NCBI GenBank assembly: GCA_964442385.1
Contig: CAYTYZ010000016.1
Coordinates: forward strand, 1-23,009
DNA: 23,009 nt
Direction of reading: 5' to 3'
Origin: CAYTYZ01 sp964442385
GTDB taxonomy: Bacteria; Patescibacteriota; Microgenomatia; UBA12405
Position numbers and translations under genes: made by a program. The notes under the pieces are model-generated. The model had not been told where the DNA came from and did not search any database. It saw only the letters and a program-made list of their open reading frames with translations. This document shows, piece by piece, positions 14,146-21,608 of this stretch (position 1 is the stretch's first letter; every line of letters begins with the position of its first letter).

Positions 14146-15684
14146 TTACATTATATCACCAGCGATTTTGTACGAAACAGGTGCTGCGGTAGTGGCCCCC
14201 CAGGGTGATGATCTGGGTCTGGCAATGGTTATTATCATGGCATATCTTGGTTGAGAACATGGCCAAAAACCTATATAGGAGGCATTGGTGATTCCATCTT
14301 GGTATTTACCCAAGGAGGCTACTTGGGCCGTGCCGCTTTTGCCACAGACATCAAGGGATTTGGTATTAAATCTACTGGCTTTGCCAAGACTGGTTGAGGT
14401 TTTTAGTATATTTTTAAGAGTAGTTGTTGTTTCGAGTGAGAAAATTTGTTGATGATTGTAATTTGAGTCTTTTTCTATGTGTGGCACTACAAAGAAACCC
14501 CCATTGGCTAATGTAGAAAAAGCTGCCAAAATATGGAGTTGGGAAAGCGCGATTCCCTGCCCAAAGGAGTTGGTTGCCAAATCAATTTTGCCTGGGTTTT
14601 CTTTAAAGAGGGGGTATGCATTGGAAGGCAAAGAAATGTCTAGTTGCTTAGTTAAATTGAGTTTTACAAAATATTTTTTAAAATTTTGAGCTCCAATTTT
14701 CAAACCAATTTCAGACAAGGCTATATTGTCAGAGTTTTTTATGATGTCAACAAGAGAGCTATTTGGATAAACCTGGCCATCATAATTAGCTATGGTATAT
14801 TTTCCGATTTTTACAGGTTTTGTACAAATAGAGCAAGTGTGGTCCTTTGAAATACTTTTGGTTTCAAGTGCTATGGCTAGGGTTATCGGTTTAAAGATAG
14901 AACCAGGTTCAAAGACATCCTGTGAAAAGGGTATTCTGTTTCCTGTTTGCAAATAATTTATATAATCTGCGGCTAATATTTCACCTGTATTTGGGTTAAT
15001 TATTACTCCGCTAGCAGCATCTGATTTGTAGGTGGCAATGGCAGACTCTAGTTCATGAGTAAGTAGTGTCTGGATGGATTTGTCTAAACTAGTGTTAATA
15101 TTTTTTCCGTTGGAGTGGGGCAAATAAAAATCGTCTGGTCGGTATAATGTGTTGCCATTTGCATCTTGGTTTGTCCAAAGGTAGCCTTGGCTAGAACTTA
15201 AGTCTTGGCTATTGAATTGTTCAATATTTTTTAATATTTTCCAGTTAAATAAGTATTTTTTCATATATTTGGGCACTAGGGAAACACCTCTAAGGTTATT
15301 TAACAAGGATGACTCTTCTTGGAGTATTAGGGTGGGTATCTCTAGCCAATTTCTGTTGTCATCTTGTATAAAATCGTCCACCTTTTTCTTGTCACTGGCT
15401 TTTAGGGATTTAATTTTAGACAGAGCAAGGATAATTTCTTCATAACTTTTTATTTCCCTTTTATAAATACCTATTTGATAAAAGGATTGGGCCTCTAAAA
15501 GGAGCTCGCCTCGTGTATCAAAGATTTTTCCTTGTTGGGCTAAAATAGTATTTATTTTCTGAGCCTGTTTTTTAACTTGGCTAAAGAGCAGTCTATTGGT
15601 ACTTAAAATAGCACCTTTGATTAAAATTAGGGCAAATAAAAATGCAATACCATAAAAAATAAAATTAATTTTACGGTCGTTCAT
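14146..15684 (-). CDS. ftsI: Peptidoglycan transpeptidase FtsI (class B PBP)
   Basis: Septal penicillin-binding protein of 512 residues that cross-links peptidoglycan with FtsW. There is one N-terminal membrane helix (about 8-24), a dimerisation-type region (QGKIFDTRGELL near 51-62), and a transpeptidase domain. Catalytic motifs: SIFK (Ser262, Lys265), SDN (318-320) and KSGT (449-452). Cys284 and Cys287 (CSIC) are unusual for the domain. The protein is shorter at both ends than the E. coli enzyme and ends soon after the last domain strand. It overlaps the preceding ftsL-like frame by 14 bases. Confidence 0.95.
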   Translation of the reverse strand: MNDRKINFIFYGIAFLFALILIKGAILSTNRLLFSQVKKQAQKINTILAQQGKIFDTRGELLLEAQSFYQIGIYKREIKSYEEIILALSKIKSLKASDKKKVDDFIQDDNRNWLEIPTLILQEESSLLNNLRGVSLVPKYMKKYLFNWKILKNIEQFNSQDLSSSQGYLWTNQDANGNTLYRPDDFYLPHSNGKNINTSLDKSIQTLLTHELESAIATYKSDAASGVIINPNTGEILAADYINYLQTGNRIPFSQDVFEPGSIFKPITLAIALETKSISKDHTCSICTKPVKIGKYTIANYDGQVYPNSSLVDIIKNSDNIALSEIGLKIGAQNFKKYFVKLNLTKQLDISLPSNAYPLFKENPGKIDLATNSFGQGIALSQLHILAAFSTLANGGFFVVPHIEKDSNYNHQQIFSLETTTTLKNILKTSTSLGKASRFNTKSLDVCGKSGTAQVASLGKYQDGITNASYIGFWPCSQPRYAMIITIARPRSSPWGATTAAPVSYKIAGDIM

Positions 15685-15817
15685 TGTATTGTTGGATTTG
15701 AGTATCTAAAAGGGTTATGTTGGTGTCATAAATTGCAATTAGGGTGCTGGATACAAAGGCACTAAATAGTTGAAGAATTAAAAAAACAAAGGTGAACCTT
15801 AGGTAGGGCTTTAACAT
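15671..15817 (-). CDS. FtsL-like bitopic mini protein, 48 aa
   Basis: A short frame fills the gap between rsmH and ftsI: MLKPYLRF, a hydrophobic segment at about 8-29, then a short polar tail with heptad-like leucines/isoleucines (ITLLDTQIQQYNERP). Its ATG overlaps the rsmH stop (ATGTTAA) and its TAA lies inside ftsI, so it is embedded in a coupled run. Position, topology and size order match ftsL, the bitopic divisome protein always found here, although FtsL is usually about 90-120 residues with a longer coiled coil. The coding call is inferred from position and topology; the sequence itself is too short for family proof. Confidence 0.65.
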   Translation of the reverse strand: MLKPYLRFTFVFLILQLFSAFVSSTLIAIYDTNITLLDTQIQQYNERP

Positions 15818-16632
15818 TTTTCAAAAGTTCTAAAAATAGCGCTTCTACTAGCTGGATTAGCTTTAGTTTCTAAATAGGTTGGCGAGAGAACAGGATTAAC
15901 TTTAAAGGCGTTTTTATTGTTGATAGTAAAGTTTTTAACTATCCGATCTTCACCGGAGTGAAAAGTAATAATACCTATTTTTTGGCCTTTTTGTAAATCC
16001 AGGGTCTGCTTTAAAAAATATTCTAGGTTTTCATATTCACGGTTGACTACAATTCTTAAGGCCATAAATATTTTTGTAGCAGGATGAATTTTACCTCGGT
16101 GCTTATAAACTTTTTCTACTAATTGAGACAACTCCAAGGCAGATGAAATAGGGCGAGACTTGATTATTTCCCTGACTATTTCGATTGATTTTTTTTCCTG
16201 AGCATATTTGGAAAAAATATAAACTAGATCTTGGGTTGAGTAGGTATTAATAATGTGTTGGGCTGTTTCTGGCAAGCTTAAATCTAGCCGCATATCAAGA
16301 GTAGAATCAGTAAAGGATAATCCTAGATTGTGGTCTTTTAATTGAGGTGTAGAAAGCCCAAGGTCTAAAAATACACCGACGGTGTTAGGTTGTAGATAAT
16401 TTGGGAAATTAATAAAATTATCTTGATAAATTTTGACTGAATCGTATTTGGAAAGTTGTATTTTACTTTCCTTTATACTTTGTTCATTTCGATCAAGACC
16501 GGTAACGCTAAGTCCTGAGTCCAAAAATAACTTGGTATGTCCACCGTTGCCCAGGGTGCCGTCAATTATATGGCCAGATCCTTTGAAAAATTGTAATACT
16601 TCTTTGGCTAAGACAGGTTTGTGAAGACTCAT
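15811..16632 (-). CDS. rsmH: 16S rRNA m4C1402 methyltransferase RsmH (MraW)
   Basis: SAM-dependent methyltransferase that modifies C1402 of 16S rRNA, 273 residues (family about 300-315). It opens with the typical HKPVLAKEVLQF, followed by the SAM-binding DGTLGNGGHT (24-33), GLDRNEQSI, the LDLGLSTPQL segment and STLDMR, and ends with HSGEDRIVK and NPASRSAIFR. It is the first canonical dcw gene here; mraZ is missing upstream. The start overlaps the preceding lipoprotein stop in TAATG, so coupling is likely. Confidence 0.96.
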   Translation of the reverse strand: MSLHKPVLAKEVLQFFKGSGHIIDGTLGNGGHTKLFLDSGLSVTGLDRNEQSIKESKIQLSKYDSVKIYQDNFINFPNYLQPNTVGVFLDLGLSTPQLKDHNLGLSFTDSTLDMRLDLSLPETAQHIINTYSTQDLVYIFSKYAQEKKSIEIVREIIKSRPISSALELSQLVEKVYKHRGKIHPATKIFMALRIVVNREYENLEYFLKQTLDLQKGQKIGIITFHSGEDRIVKNFTINNKNAFKVNPVLSPTYLETKANPASRSAIFRTFEKC

Positions 16633-17132
16633 TATTTTTCTAGTTTGACAAGGAAAGACTTGCCAGACTTTTGCAGTGTCCAGCCAGACTCGTAGATGTT
16701 TACTCCATTGTCTTGGGTAAGATAGGTTATTTTTAGTGAACCCTCAAAAACACCATCATCATACTTATACTTGCAGCCGCTAGTACAACTTTTTGTACCC
16801 AAAAGGATTTGTCTTTCAATGGGGTCTGTGATGGTGTTTATAGTATCGCCTGTGCCTTTCTCGATTTCCTTACTACCGTCTTTGGCTTTGTATAAAAGCT
16901 CGTATTCAATTTTTTTGACCTCTGAGGGAATACTACTGATAGTTAAGTTTAATTCGCGACCATCTGTGCGTGAGGTTAGGGAAACTAAGGCAGGTTTGTC
17001 AAAAGTTACTTGACTTAATTTAGCTTTTTTTACAGTCGTGGGAGTTGGAGCAGGAGCAGTGGGTGCTGGCTTGTTACAGGCGGCAAGTATCAAAGAGGAG
17101 ATAAACAGTAAGCTTAATATTTTTTTATTCAT
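16632..17132 (-). CDS. Small predicted lipoprotein
   Basis: A 166-residue protein with a clear lipoprotein signal peptide: MNKK, hydrophobic core, then LAAC with Cys19 as the acylation site. A Pro/Ala/Thr-rich linker (about 22-34) follows, then a beta-rich domain of about 130 residues with a CTSGC pair that could form a disulfide. No recognised enzyme motif. It overlaps glyS by 8 bases and touches rsmH, so it belongs to the same transcript. Function unknown. Confidence 0.85.
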   Translation of the reverse strand: MNKKILSLLFISSLILAACNKPAPTAPAPTPTTVKKAKLSQVTFDKPALVSLTSRTDGRELNLTISSIPSEVKKIEYELLYKAKDGSKEIEKGTGDTINTITDPIERQILLGTKSCTSGCKYKYDDGVFEGSLKITYLTQDNGVNIYESGWTLQKSGKSFLVKLEK

Positions 17133-18519
17133 AAATGTGTTTGTTTAACCATGAACTAACTTCAGTAATTGGAAGTCTAACTTGTTTCATGTTATCACGC
17201 TCGCGGACGGTCACACAATCGTCAGTTAAGGTTTCGTAGTCTACGACGAGGCAAAAAGGTGTTCCAATTTCATCTTGTCTTCTATACATTTTACCTATAT
17301 TTCCGCTATTGTCGTATTCACAATGAAATTGTTTTTTGAGATTTTGGTAAATAGATTGGGAAACTTGTTCAAGCTTGTCATCTTTTTGAAGTGGGAATAT
17401 GGCTACCTTTACCGGTGACAAGCTGGGTTTAAGTTTTAGTACCAGGCGGGACTTACCATCTTCAAGAATCTCTTCACAATAGGCGTTTGACAAAACCATA
17501 AAAAATAAGCGGTTTATACCTACGGCTGGCTCGATAACATGAGGAATAAATTTAGTTCCATCAGGATTTACCCATTCTAGAGATTTTCCGGAATATTTCA
17601 TGTGTTGAGCCAGGTCATAGTCAGTGCGATAAGCAATTCCCCACAACTCTTTCCAACCAAAAGGAAATGCAAAATCAATATCATAGGTATCCTTGCTGTA
17701 ATGACTGCGTTCTTTGTCAGTATGTTGACGCCAACGAAGAGCATTTGGGGAAATTCCCAAATCTTCGGTTAAAAAGCTCATCATGTTATTTTTCCAGCCC
17801 TCCATTAGTTCTTTCCAGTCGGCCTTCTTTGGGTCAAAAAAGTATTCTATTTCGGCTTGTTCAAATTCAAAAGTACGAAAAATAAACTGTCCTTGGGTTA
17901 TTTCGTTGCGAAAGCTTTTACCAATCTGTCCAACTCCAAAAGGTAATTTTACTCGGCAGGAATCGGTAATTTGCTTGAAGTTGGCAAAAATTCCTTGGGC
18001 AGTTTCACCACGTAGGTAGACTTTAGATTTTTCACCAGAAACTGTTCCAATTTCGGTTTCAAACAAAAGATTAAAGGCTTTGGGTTCGGTTAGCTCGTTG
18101 CCATCTGGGGATTTAATTTTATTATCGAGAATAAATTGACCCATGTCGGTCAGTTTCATGTCTTCCACGACTACCACCTTTTTATTTTTGACGGCCCATG
18201 ACTCAATTATATGGTCAGCCCTATAGCGTTTGTGACTGACTTTATCTTCTACCAAAGGATCAGAAAAAGCCCCCACGTGACCAGAAGCAATCCAGGTAGT
18301 GGGATGTTGGATAATTTGAGAATCCAAGCCAACCATGTCGTCACGGTCTTCGACGAATACTTTCCACCAAAGCGATCTGATATTTTTTAAAAGCTGAACT
18401 CCATATGGACCATAGTCGTAGGAGTTGGACAGTCCACTGTAAATTTCACTGGTAGGATAGACAAAACCACGACGTTTGCAGAAACTGACGATATTTTGAA
18501 AAAGACTTGGCTCGGCCAT
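17125..18519 (-). CDS. glyS: Glycyl-tRNA synthetase, single-chain class II type
   Basis: Dimeric (alpha2) glycine-tRNA ligase, 464 residues. N-terminal signature SNSYDYGPYGVQLLKN, then RGETAQGIF, motif 2 FRNEITQGQFIFRTFEFEQAE, motif 3 EPAVGINRLF, and a C-terminal anticodon-binding domain (KVAIFPLQ to the end). This is the eukaryote/archaea-like single-chain form, not the bacterial GlyQ/GlyS pair. It is preceded by a 137-base leader with two T-box-like sequences, one with the base expected for tRNA-Gly. TACAAT lies 6 bases before the ATG. It overlaps the lipoprotein gene by 8 bases. Confidence 0.96.
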   Translation of the reverse strand: MAEPSLFQNIVSFCKRRGFVYPTSEIYSGLSNSYDYGPYGVQLLKNIRSLWWKVFVEDRDDMVGLDSQIIQHPTTWIASGHVGAFSDPLVEDKVSHKRYRADHIIESWAVKNKKVVVVEDMKLTDMGQFILDNKIKSPDGNELTEPKAFNLLFETEIGTVSGEKSKVYLRGETAQGIFANFKQITDSCRVKLPFGVGQIGKSFRNEITQGQFIFRTFEFEQAEIEYFFDPKKADWKELMEGWKNNMMSFLTEDLGISPNALRWRQHTDKERSHYSKDTYDIDFAFPFGWKELWGIAYRTDYDLAQHMKYSGKSLEWVNPDGTKFIPHVIEPAVGINRLFFMVLSNAYCEEILEDGKSRLVLKLKPSLSPVKVAIFPLQKDDKLEQVSQSIYQNLKKQFHCEYDNSGNIGKMYRRQDEIGTPFCLVVDYETLTDDCVTVRERDNMKQVRLPITEVSSWLNKHIYE

Positions 18520-18548
18520 ATATTTATTGTAAACTTTTAATAAATATA
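18519..18548 (-). repeat. AT-only hairpin at the glyS start codon
   Basis: TATATTTATT and AATAAATATA are perfect 10-base complements with a 10-base loop; the last base of the 3' arm is the A of the glyS ATG. Its 5' end shares two bases with the 3' half of the T-box-like element. It could hide the start codon, although an all-AU stem is weak, and it also overlaps the -10-like TACAAT. Confidence 0.45.
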
Positions 18549-18630
18549 GGGCTCCGGTTATTGGAGAGGTTCCACCCTACTAAGTACTCAATTGATTTTT
18601 AACACTCAGCGGAGGTGCCACCCTCGTCAT
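18547..18630 (-). promoter_or_regulatory. T-box-like leader of glyS with two 5' halves
   Basis: On the minus strand AGGGTGGCACC (18614-18624) and AGGGTGGAACC (18568-18578) both match the T-box consensus AGGGUGGNACC. Downstream, CGGAGCCCTA (18547-18556) can pair with either. The second gives TAGGG/CCCTA plus CTCC/GGAG around a TGGAACCT bulge. The first gives AGGG/CCCT plus CTCCG/CGGAG around TGGCAC. Such a bulge binds the free CCA end of an uncharged tRNA; the N base A in copy two fits U73 of tRNA-Gly, and C in copy one fits a G73 tRNA. No normal stem I and no T-run terminator are visible, so any control is probably translational. A CUGAGU/ACUUAG stem lies between the copies. Confidence 0.55.
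18580..18630 (-). CDS. Possible 16-codon leader frame before glyS
   Basis: ATG 18630 to TAG 18580 encodes MTRVAPPLSVKNQLST and spans the first T-box-like copy, ending two bases before the second. It starts nine bases after an extended -10, so it would be nearly leaderless. It has no glycine codons, which argues against classical attenuation, and it may be chance. Confidence 0.2.
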   Translation of the reverse strand: MTRVAPPLSVKNQLST

Positions 18631-18639
18631 TGTAGGTTA

Positions 18640-18648
18640 ATTATAGCA
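18640..18648 (-). promoter_or_regulatory. Extended -10 promoter before the glyS leader
   Basis: TGC-TATAAT on the minus strand, nine bases after the stop of the 120-residue gene. No good -35 is seen, as is common for extended -10 promoters. Transcription would start near 18633, giving a leader of about 115 bases that contains both T-box-like copies. Confidence 0.5.
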
Positions 18649-18656
18649 GATTTGTA

Positions 18657-19019
18657 TCAATTACCGTTAGATCTCGACATGATAGCTGCTGCGCTTAGAC
18701 TTTCCTCGGCTGCTTGGTGTAAAATATATGCAACTTTTTGAACCTCATCTATCGCCTTTTCAATTCCTAGCGTACTTTGTAATAGTCTAACACCAGCCAT
18801 CTCATTACTTGCACTTAATCGATGTTGTTGGGCCAATGGCTCATTTCCAACTCGTGAAAAGGCATCGGCAGCTTCCAGATTTACCATTGCTGATGGTTGT
18901 CCACTCGTGATACATTCTTTTAGTAACTTACTAAGTACTTCTCCAATTTCAGTTTCGGTTCCCGCTCTATCAAATAATTCTTTAGGCGTTCTTTGTATAT
19001 CTTTCAATTTTTCAGTCAT
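18657..19019 (-). CDS. Hypothetical helical protein, 120 aa
   Basis: I do not recognise this protein. It is rich in Ala, Glu and Leu, appears almost wholly alpha-helical, and has no signal peptide or membrane segment; one cysteine. Repeated helix-length blocks around residues 22-36, 42-58, 60-80 and 84-114 suggest a small helical bundle. It lies between recO (15 bases upstream) and the glyS leader. No Shine-Dalgarno is present; TAATAT lies 7 bases before the ATG. Coding status is supported by the uninterrupted frame and same-strand context. Confidence 0.65.
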   Translation of the reverse strand: MTEKLKDIQRTPKELFDRAGTETEIGEVLSKLLKECITSGQPSAMVNLEAADAFSRVGNEPLAQQHRLSASNEMAGVRLLQSTLGIEKAIDEVQKVAYILHQAAEESLSAAAIMSRSNGN

Positions 19020-19034
19020 ATAACATATATTACA

Positions 19035-19586
19035 CTACGAAAATAGTTTTGTCGATTGGAGGGGTTTGTCGATGATGGTTTCGATATGAGATTGGATTGA
19101 TTTTTGGGCTAAAGGAAAATTTTTATCTTCTAGGTATTTTAAAATCGTTGTAGGAATACCATAGCCCAGAGTTGTAAATATTTCTAGCTCTTGGTGAATA
19201 AACGTACCAACTTGATTCTTGGCTATGGCCTGAATAGATTTTTCTAAATGATTAAAAAGCTCCTGGTTCTTTTCTTCCTGAGGCGAAACCCGATTAACCA
19301 CTTCCAAAATAAAAAAAAGTAAGTTGGTTTGGGTTAGACTTTTAGCTATTTGCAGAAAATTATAAATAGTTCTGCTTTGGGAAATATAAAATGGCCTGCG
19401 GTTGCTTAGTGAAACAAAAATAGTATTACCCAGTTGTAATGATCCAAGTCTGGAACTGGTGATTTTACTAGCGTTTTTGGCCTTGCAATATATTTTACCC
19501 AGACTCTCGGTAAACAAGATTATTTCTAAATCTGACTCCCCTACTTTTTTTCTTCCAATAACTATGGCGCGGTGATTTTGGTTCAC
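19035..19586 (-). CDS. recO: DNA repair protein RecO, short form
   Basis: RecO-like recombination mediator that helps load RecA on SSB-coated DNA. The N-terminal OB-fold region is recognisable: AIVIGRKKVGESDLEIILFT, LGKIYCKAKNASK and LGSLQLGNTIFV. At 183 residues it is well short of the usual 240-260; the cysteine zinc-binding motif and the distal helical part are absent. The start is GTG, overlapping the upstream stop as GTGA, a typical coupling arrangement. The identity rests mainly on the N-terminal half. Confidence 0.82.
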   Translation of the reverse strand: MNQNHRAIVIGRKKVGESDLEIILFTESLGKIYCKAKNASKITSSRLGSLQLGNTIFVSLSNRRPFYISQSRTIYNFLQIAKSLTQTNLLFFILEVVNRVSPQEEKNQELFNHLEKSIQAIAKNQVGTFIHQELEIFTTLGYGIPTTILKYLEDKNFPLAQKSIQSHIETIIDKPLQSTKLFS

Positions 19587-21592
19587 AAGCTAAGCTTGAT
19601 AATTTTGTCACTGTCTAGGGTAAACTCATCCTGATCTTGTCCATTGACCACCAGTTGATAGTTCATTGACTTTGAGCCAGGTTGTTTTTGAACTAAAAGA
19701 GTGTAATTACTACTGGGTTTGATTGAGCTTGTATATTGCACAGATGTCTTGGTGCTACTTTGTGCATAAAGTGGATATTTATTGCCATAAAATCCCTCAA
19801 AAACAGATTTATTTAGTTCGTCGTATATTACCGGATCTACTTCTGATCCAGTCATCTTGTCGAGTTTGGAACCAGGAGAGGTAAAGAATCTAAACCAATC
19901 ACGATACTTGGGAGCATTTAGACAGATATCGCCTTTTTCCAAGTTACAGTTGCTAGCCTTGCTGGGGTTAGTGTAAGTCACCGTTATTTTGTGCTGAACA
20001 CCGGCTGGGTCGGATATGATTTCATGACGTATTTTTTGGGTTAAAAATAGATTGGTTTTAGCACTACTCATATTGGCATCAACCAGCATTAAGTAGTCAG
20101 TATTTTCCAAATTTTGGGAAACTGTACCAGCTATGTTGGCTTTAACTGCGGCTTCTTGGATTTTGGGATCTTTAAAGTAGAAAAGCATGTCTTTTCGGTT
20201 GATATTTTCCAACAGGGCTCCAATTAAAGTGCCTAATTTTTCCTTGGGTTGACCCATGGCATTGGCTAAAGTGGAATGCATAAGAGGCCCTAAAAATCCC
20301 TTGCGGTCATTGTCCACAAAGTTTCTGGGCCGGCCAGCAAGCCAGAGCATTTGGTACAACACGTTGGGACAGCCGTCACAACGTTTGTCAGGGTCTGGGG
20401 TAAAGTTGCCATAACCTGGCACCCCTACCCTACCGATGATTTTAATTAAATCAACTACTGGTCGGGTGTTGATGGCAACCACAGCGTCAAAACGGCCATT
20501 TTTGCCATTTACTTTTTCGTAAGCCTTAATAAACTCGGCCACACTGGTTGGAAAATCTGGCGACAGGTTCATGTCACGAATATTTAGATAAGGAACATTT
20601 ATATGATATGCCTTGATGGGTCTGGGGGCTGGGATGGTACTGTTAAACTTGGCATCTAGATCATAGATGTTGTCAGATGAAATAGGAGTGACTTTGCCTT
20701 TGTCGACCTTAAGAAGACCATAGGCGGTCCAAAATCCTCCAGTAGGCCTAAGTTCAGCATCGTTTTGGAATAGCAAGAGATAAGTTCTGGGACTATCCTT
20801 ACCTAGTAGCCAGGAAGTTTTGGTTAGAATAGGTTTGCCGTCTTTGAGAAATTTATGGATTTGGGTCACCATTTGCTTGGACGAAAGTATAGTTGATTGG
20901 AGTTTGATACCTTGGAATTCCTCAGGATAGCGAGCAGGATCAATTTTTTCCAAGGAAGTGTTTATGTTTGAGACTTTGGCTTCTAGTTCGTCAAAATATG
21001 GCACTAGACCTTCAACTGACTCAGTCAAAAAAGCGATTCTTTCTTCGGTAGTTTGACCACCTGGCTTGTCTTTGGAGGCGATACCACCACTAAGCCCTAA
21101 AAAATCTTGATAGGGTGCAATGGCCTTGATTACAATCTCTCCGGCTGCGATGGCCTCATCGGAAATCTTGAAAAGCTCGTTGCCATCGGCATAATACTCT
21201 TTTACATAGGGAAGGTGCGAAAACTTTTCAAACTTTTGGTACTGAGATTGTAGTTGAGCCTTTTTGCTTTTGATGTTTTCAAACTCGGACTTGATTTTAT
21301 TTAAATCCTTGGTGGCGGCAGCTGCTTTGAGCTGGTCTACCAATGGCAAAAGTGCCTTTGTTTGCGCTAAAAATTCCATACCTGGTTTATAAGCATTGAC
21401 ATAGAGATACCCACCCAGGGCTAGACTGGCTAAAAATAGTAGCAAAAATAAAACTAAAAATACACGAAAAATTTTAAAAACTAGACCTCTTGGTTTTTTG
21501 GTTTTAATAGATATTTTTTCTGGGGATTGAAAAATTGCATTGAGATTTCCGGTTGGTTTTTCGCTACTAATAGCTTCAAAAGGATTTTGCAT
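19583..21592 (-). CDS. DUF4012-containing membrane protein
   Basis: A 669-residue protein with a cytoplasmic N-terminus of about 35 residues, one membrane helix (about 38-65), a long helical region with coiled-coil character (about 80-130), and a large outer domain. The motif LLLFQNDAELRPTGGF (around 272-287) is the hallmark of DUF4012, a family common in Patescibacteria and Actinobacteria and often found near envelope glycan genes; its biochemical role is not established. The neighbouring glycosyltransferase and sugar-phosphate transferase suggest a role in surface glycan assembly. I chose ATG 21592, five bases after TACACT; a TTG at 21607 is possible. Confidence 0.85.
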   Translation of the reverse strand: MQNPFEAISSEKPTGNLNAIFQSPEKISIKTKKPRGLVFKIFRVFLVLFLLLFLASLALGGYLYVNAYKPGMEFLAQTKALLPLVDQLKAAAATKDLNKIKSEFENIKSKKAQLQSQYQKFEKFSHLPYVKEYYADGNELFKISDEAIAAGEIVIKAIAPYQDFLGLSGGIASKDKPGGQTTEERIAFLTESVEGLVPYFDELEAKVSNINTSLEKIDPARYPEEFQGIKLQSTILSSKQMVTQIHKFLKDGKPILTKTSWLLGKDSPRTYLLLFQNDAELRPTGGFWTAYGLLKVDKGKVTPISSDNIYDLDAKFNSTIPAPRPIKAYHINVPYLNIRDMNLSPDFPTSVAEFIKAYEKVNGKNGRFDAVVAINTRPVVDLIKIIGRVGVPGYGNFTPDPDKRCDGCPNVLYQMLWLAGRPRNFVDNDRKGFLGPLMHSTLANAMGQPKEKLGTLIGALLENINRKDMLFYFKDPKIQEAAVKANIAGTVSQNLENTDYLMLVDANMSSAKTNLFLTQKIRHEIISDPAGVQHKITVTYTNPSKASNCNLEKGDICLNAPKYRDWFRFFTSPGSKLDKMTGSEVDPVIYDELNKSVFEGFYGNKYPLYAQSSTKTSVQYTSSIKPSSNYTLLVQKQPGSKSMNYQLVVNGQDQDEFTLDSDKIIKLSL

Positions 21593-21608
21593 TTCTAAGT
21601 GTAACAAA

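Noticed and set aside
13897..14208. Plus-strand frame across the murE-ftsI junction
   Set aside because: Antisense to the MurE P-loop and FtsI C-terminus; no independent support.
18580..18630. Classical glycine attenuation by a leader peptide
   Set aside because: The 16-codon frame has no glycine codons and no terminator follows; kept only as a low-confidence frame.
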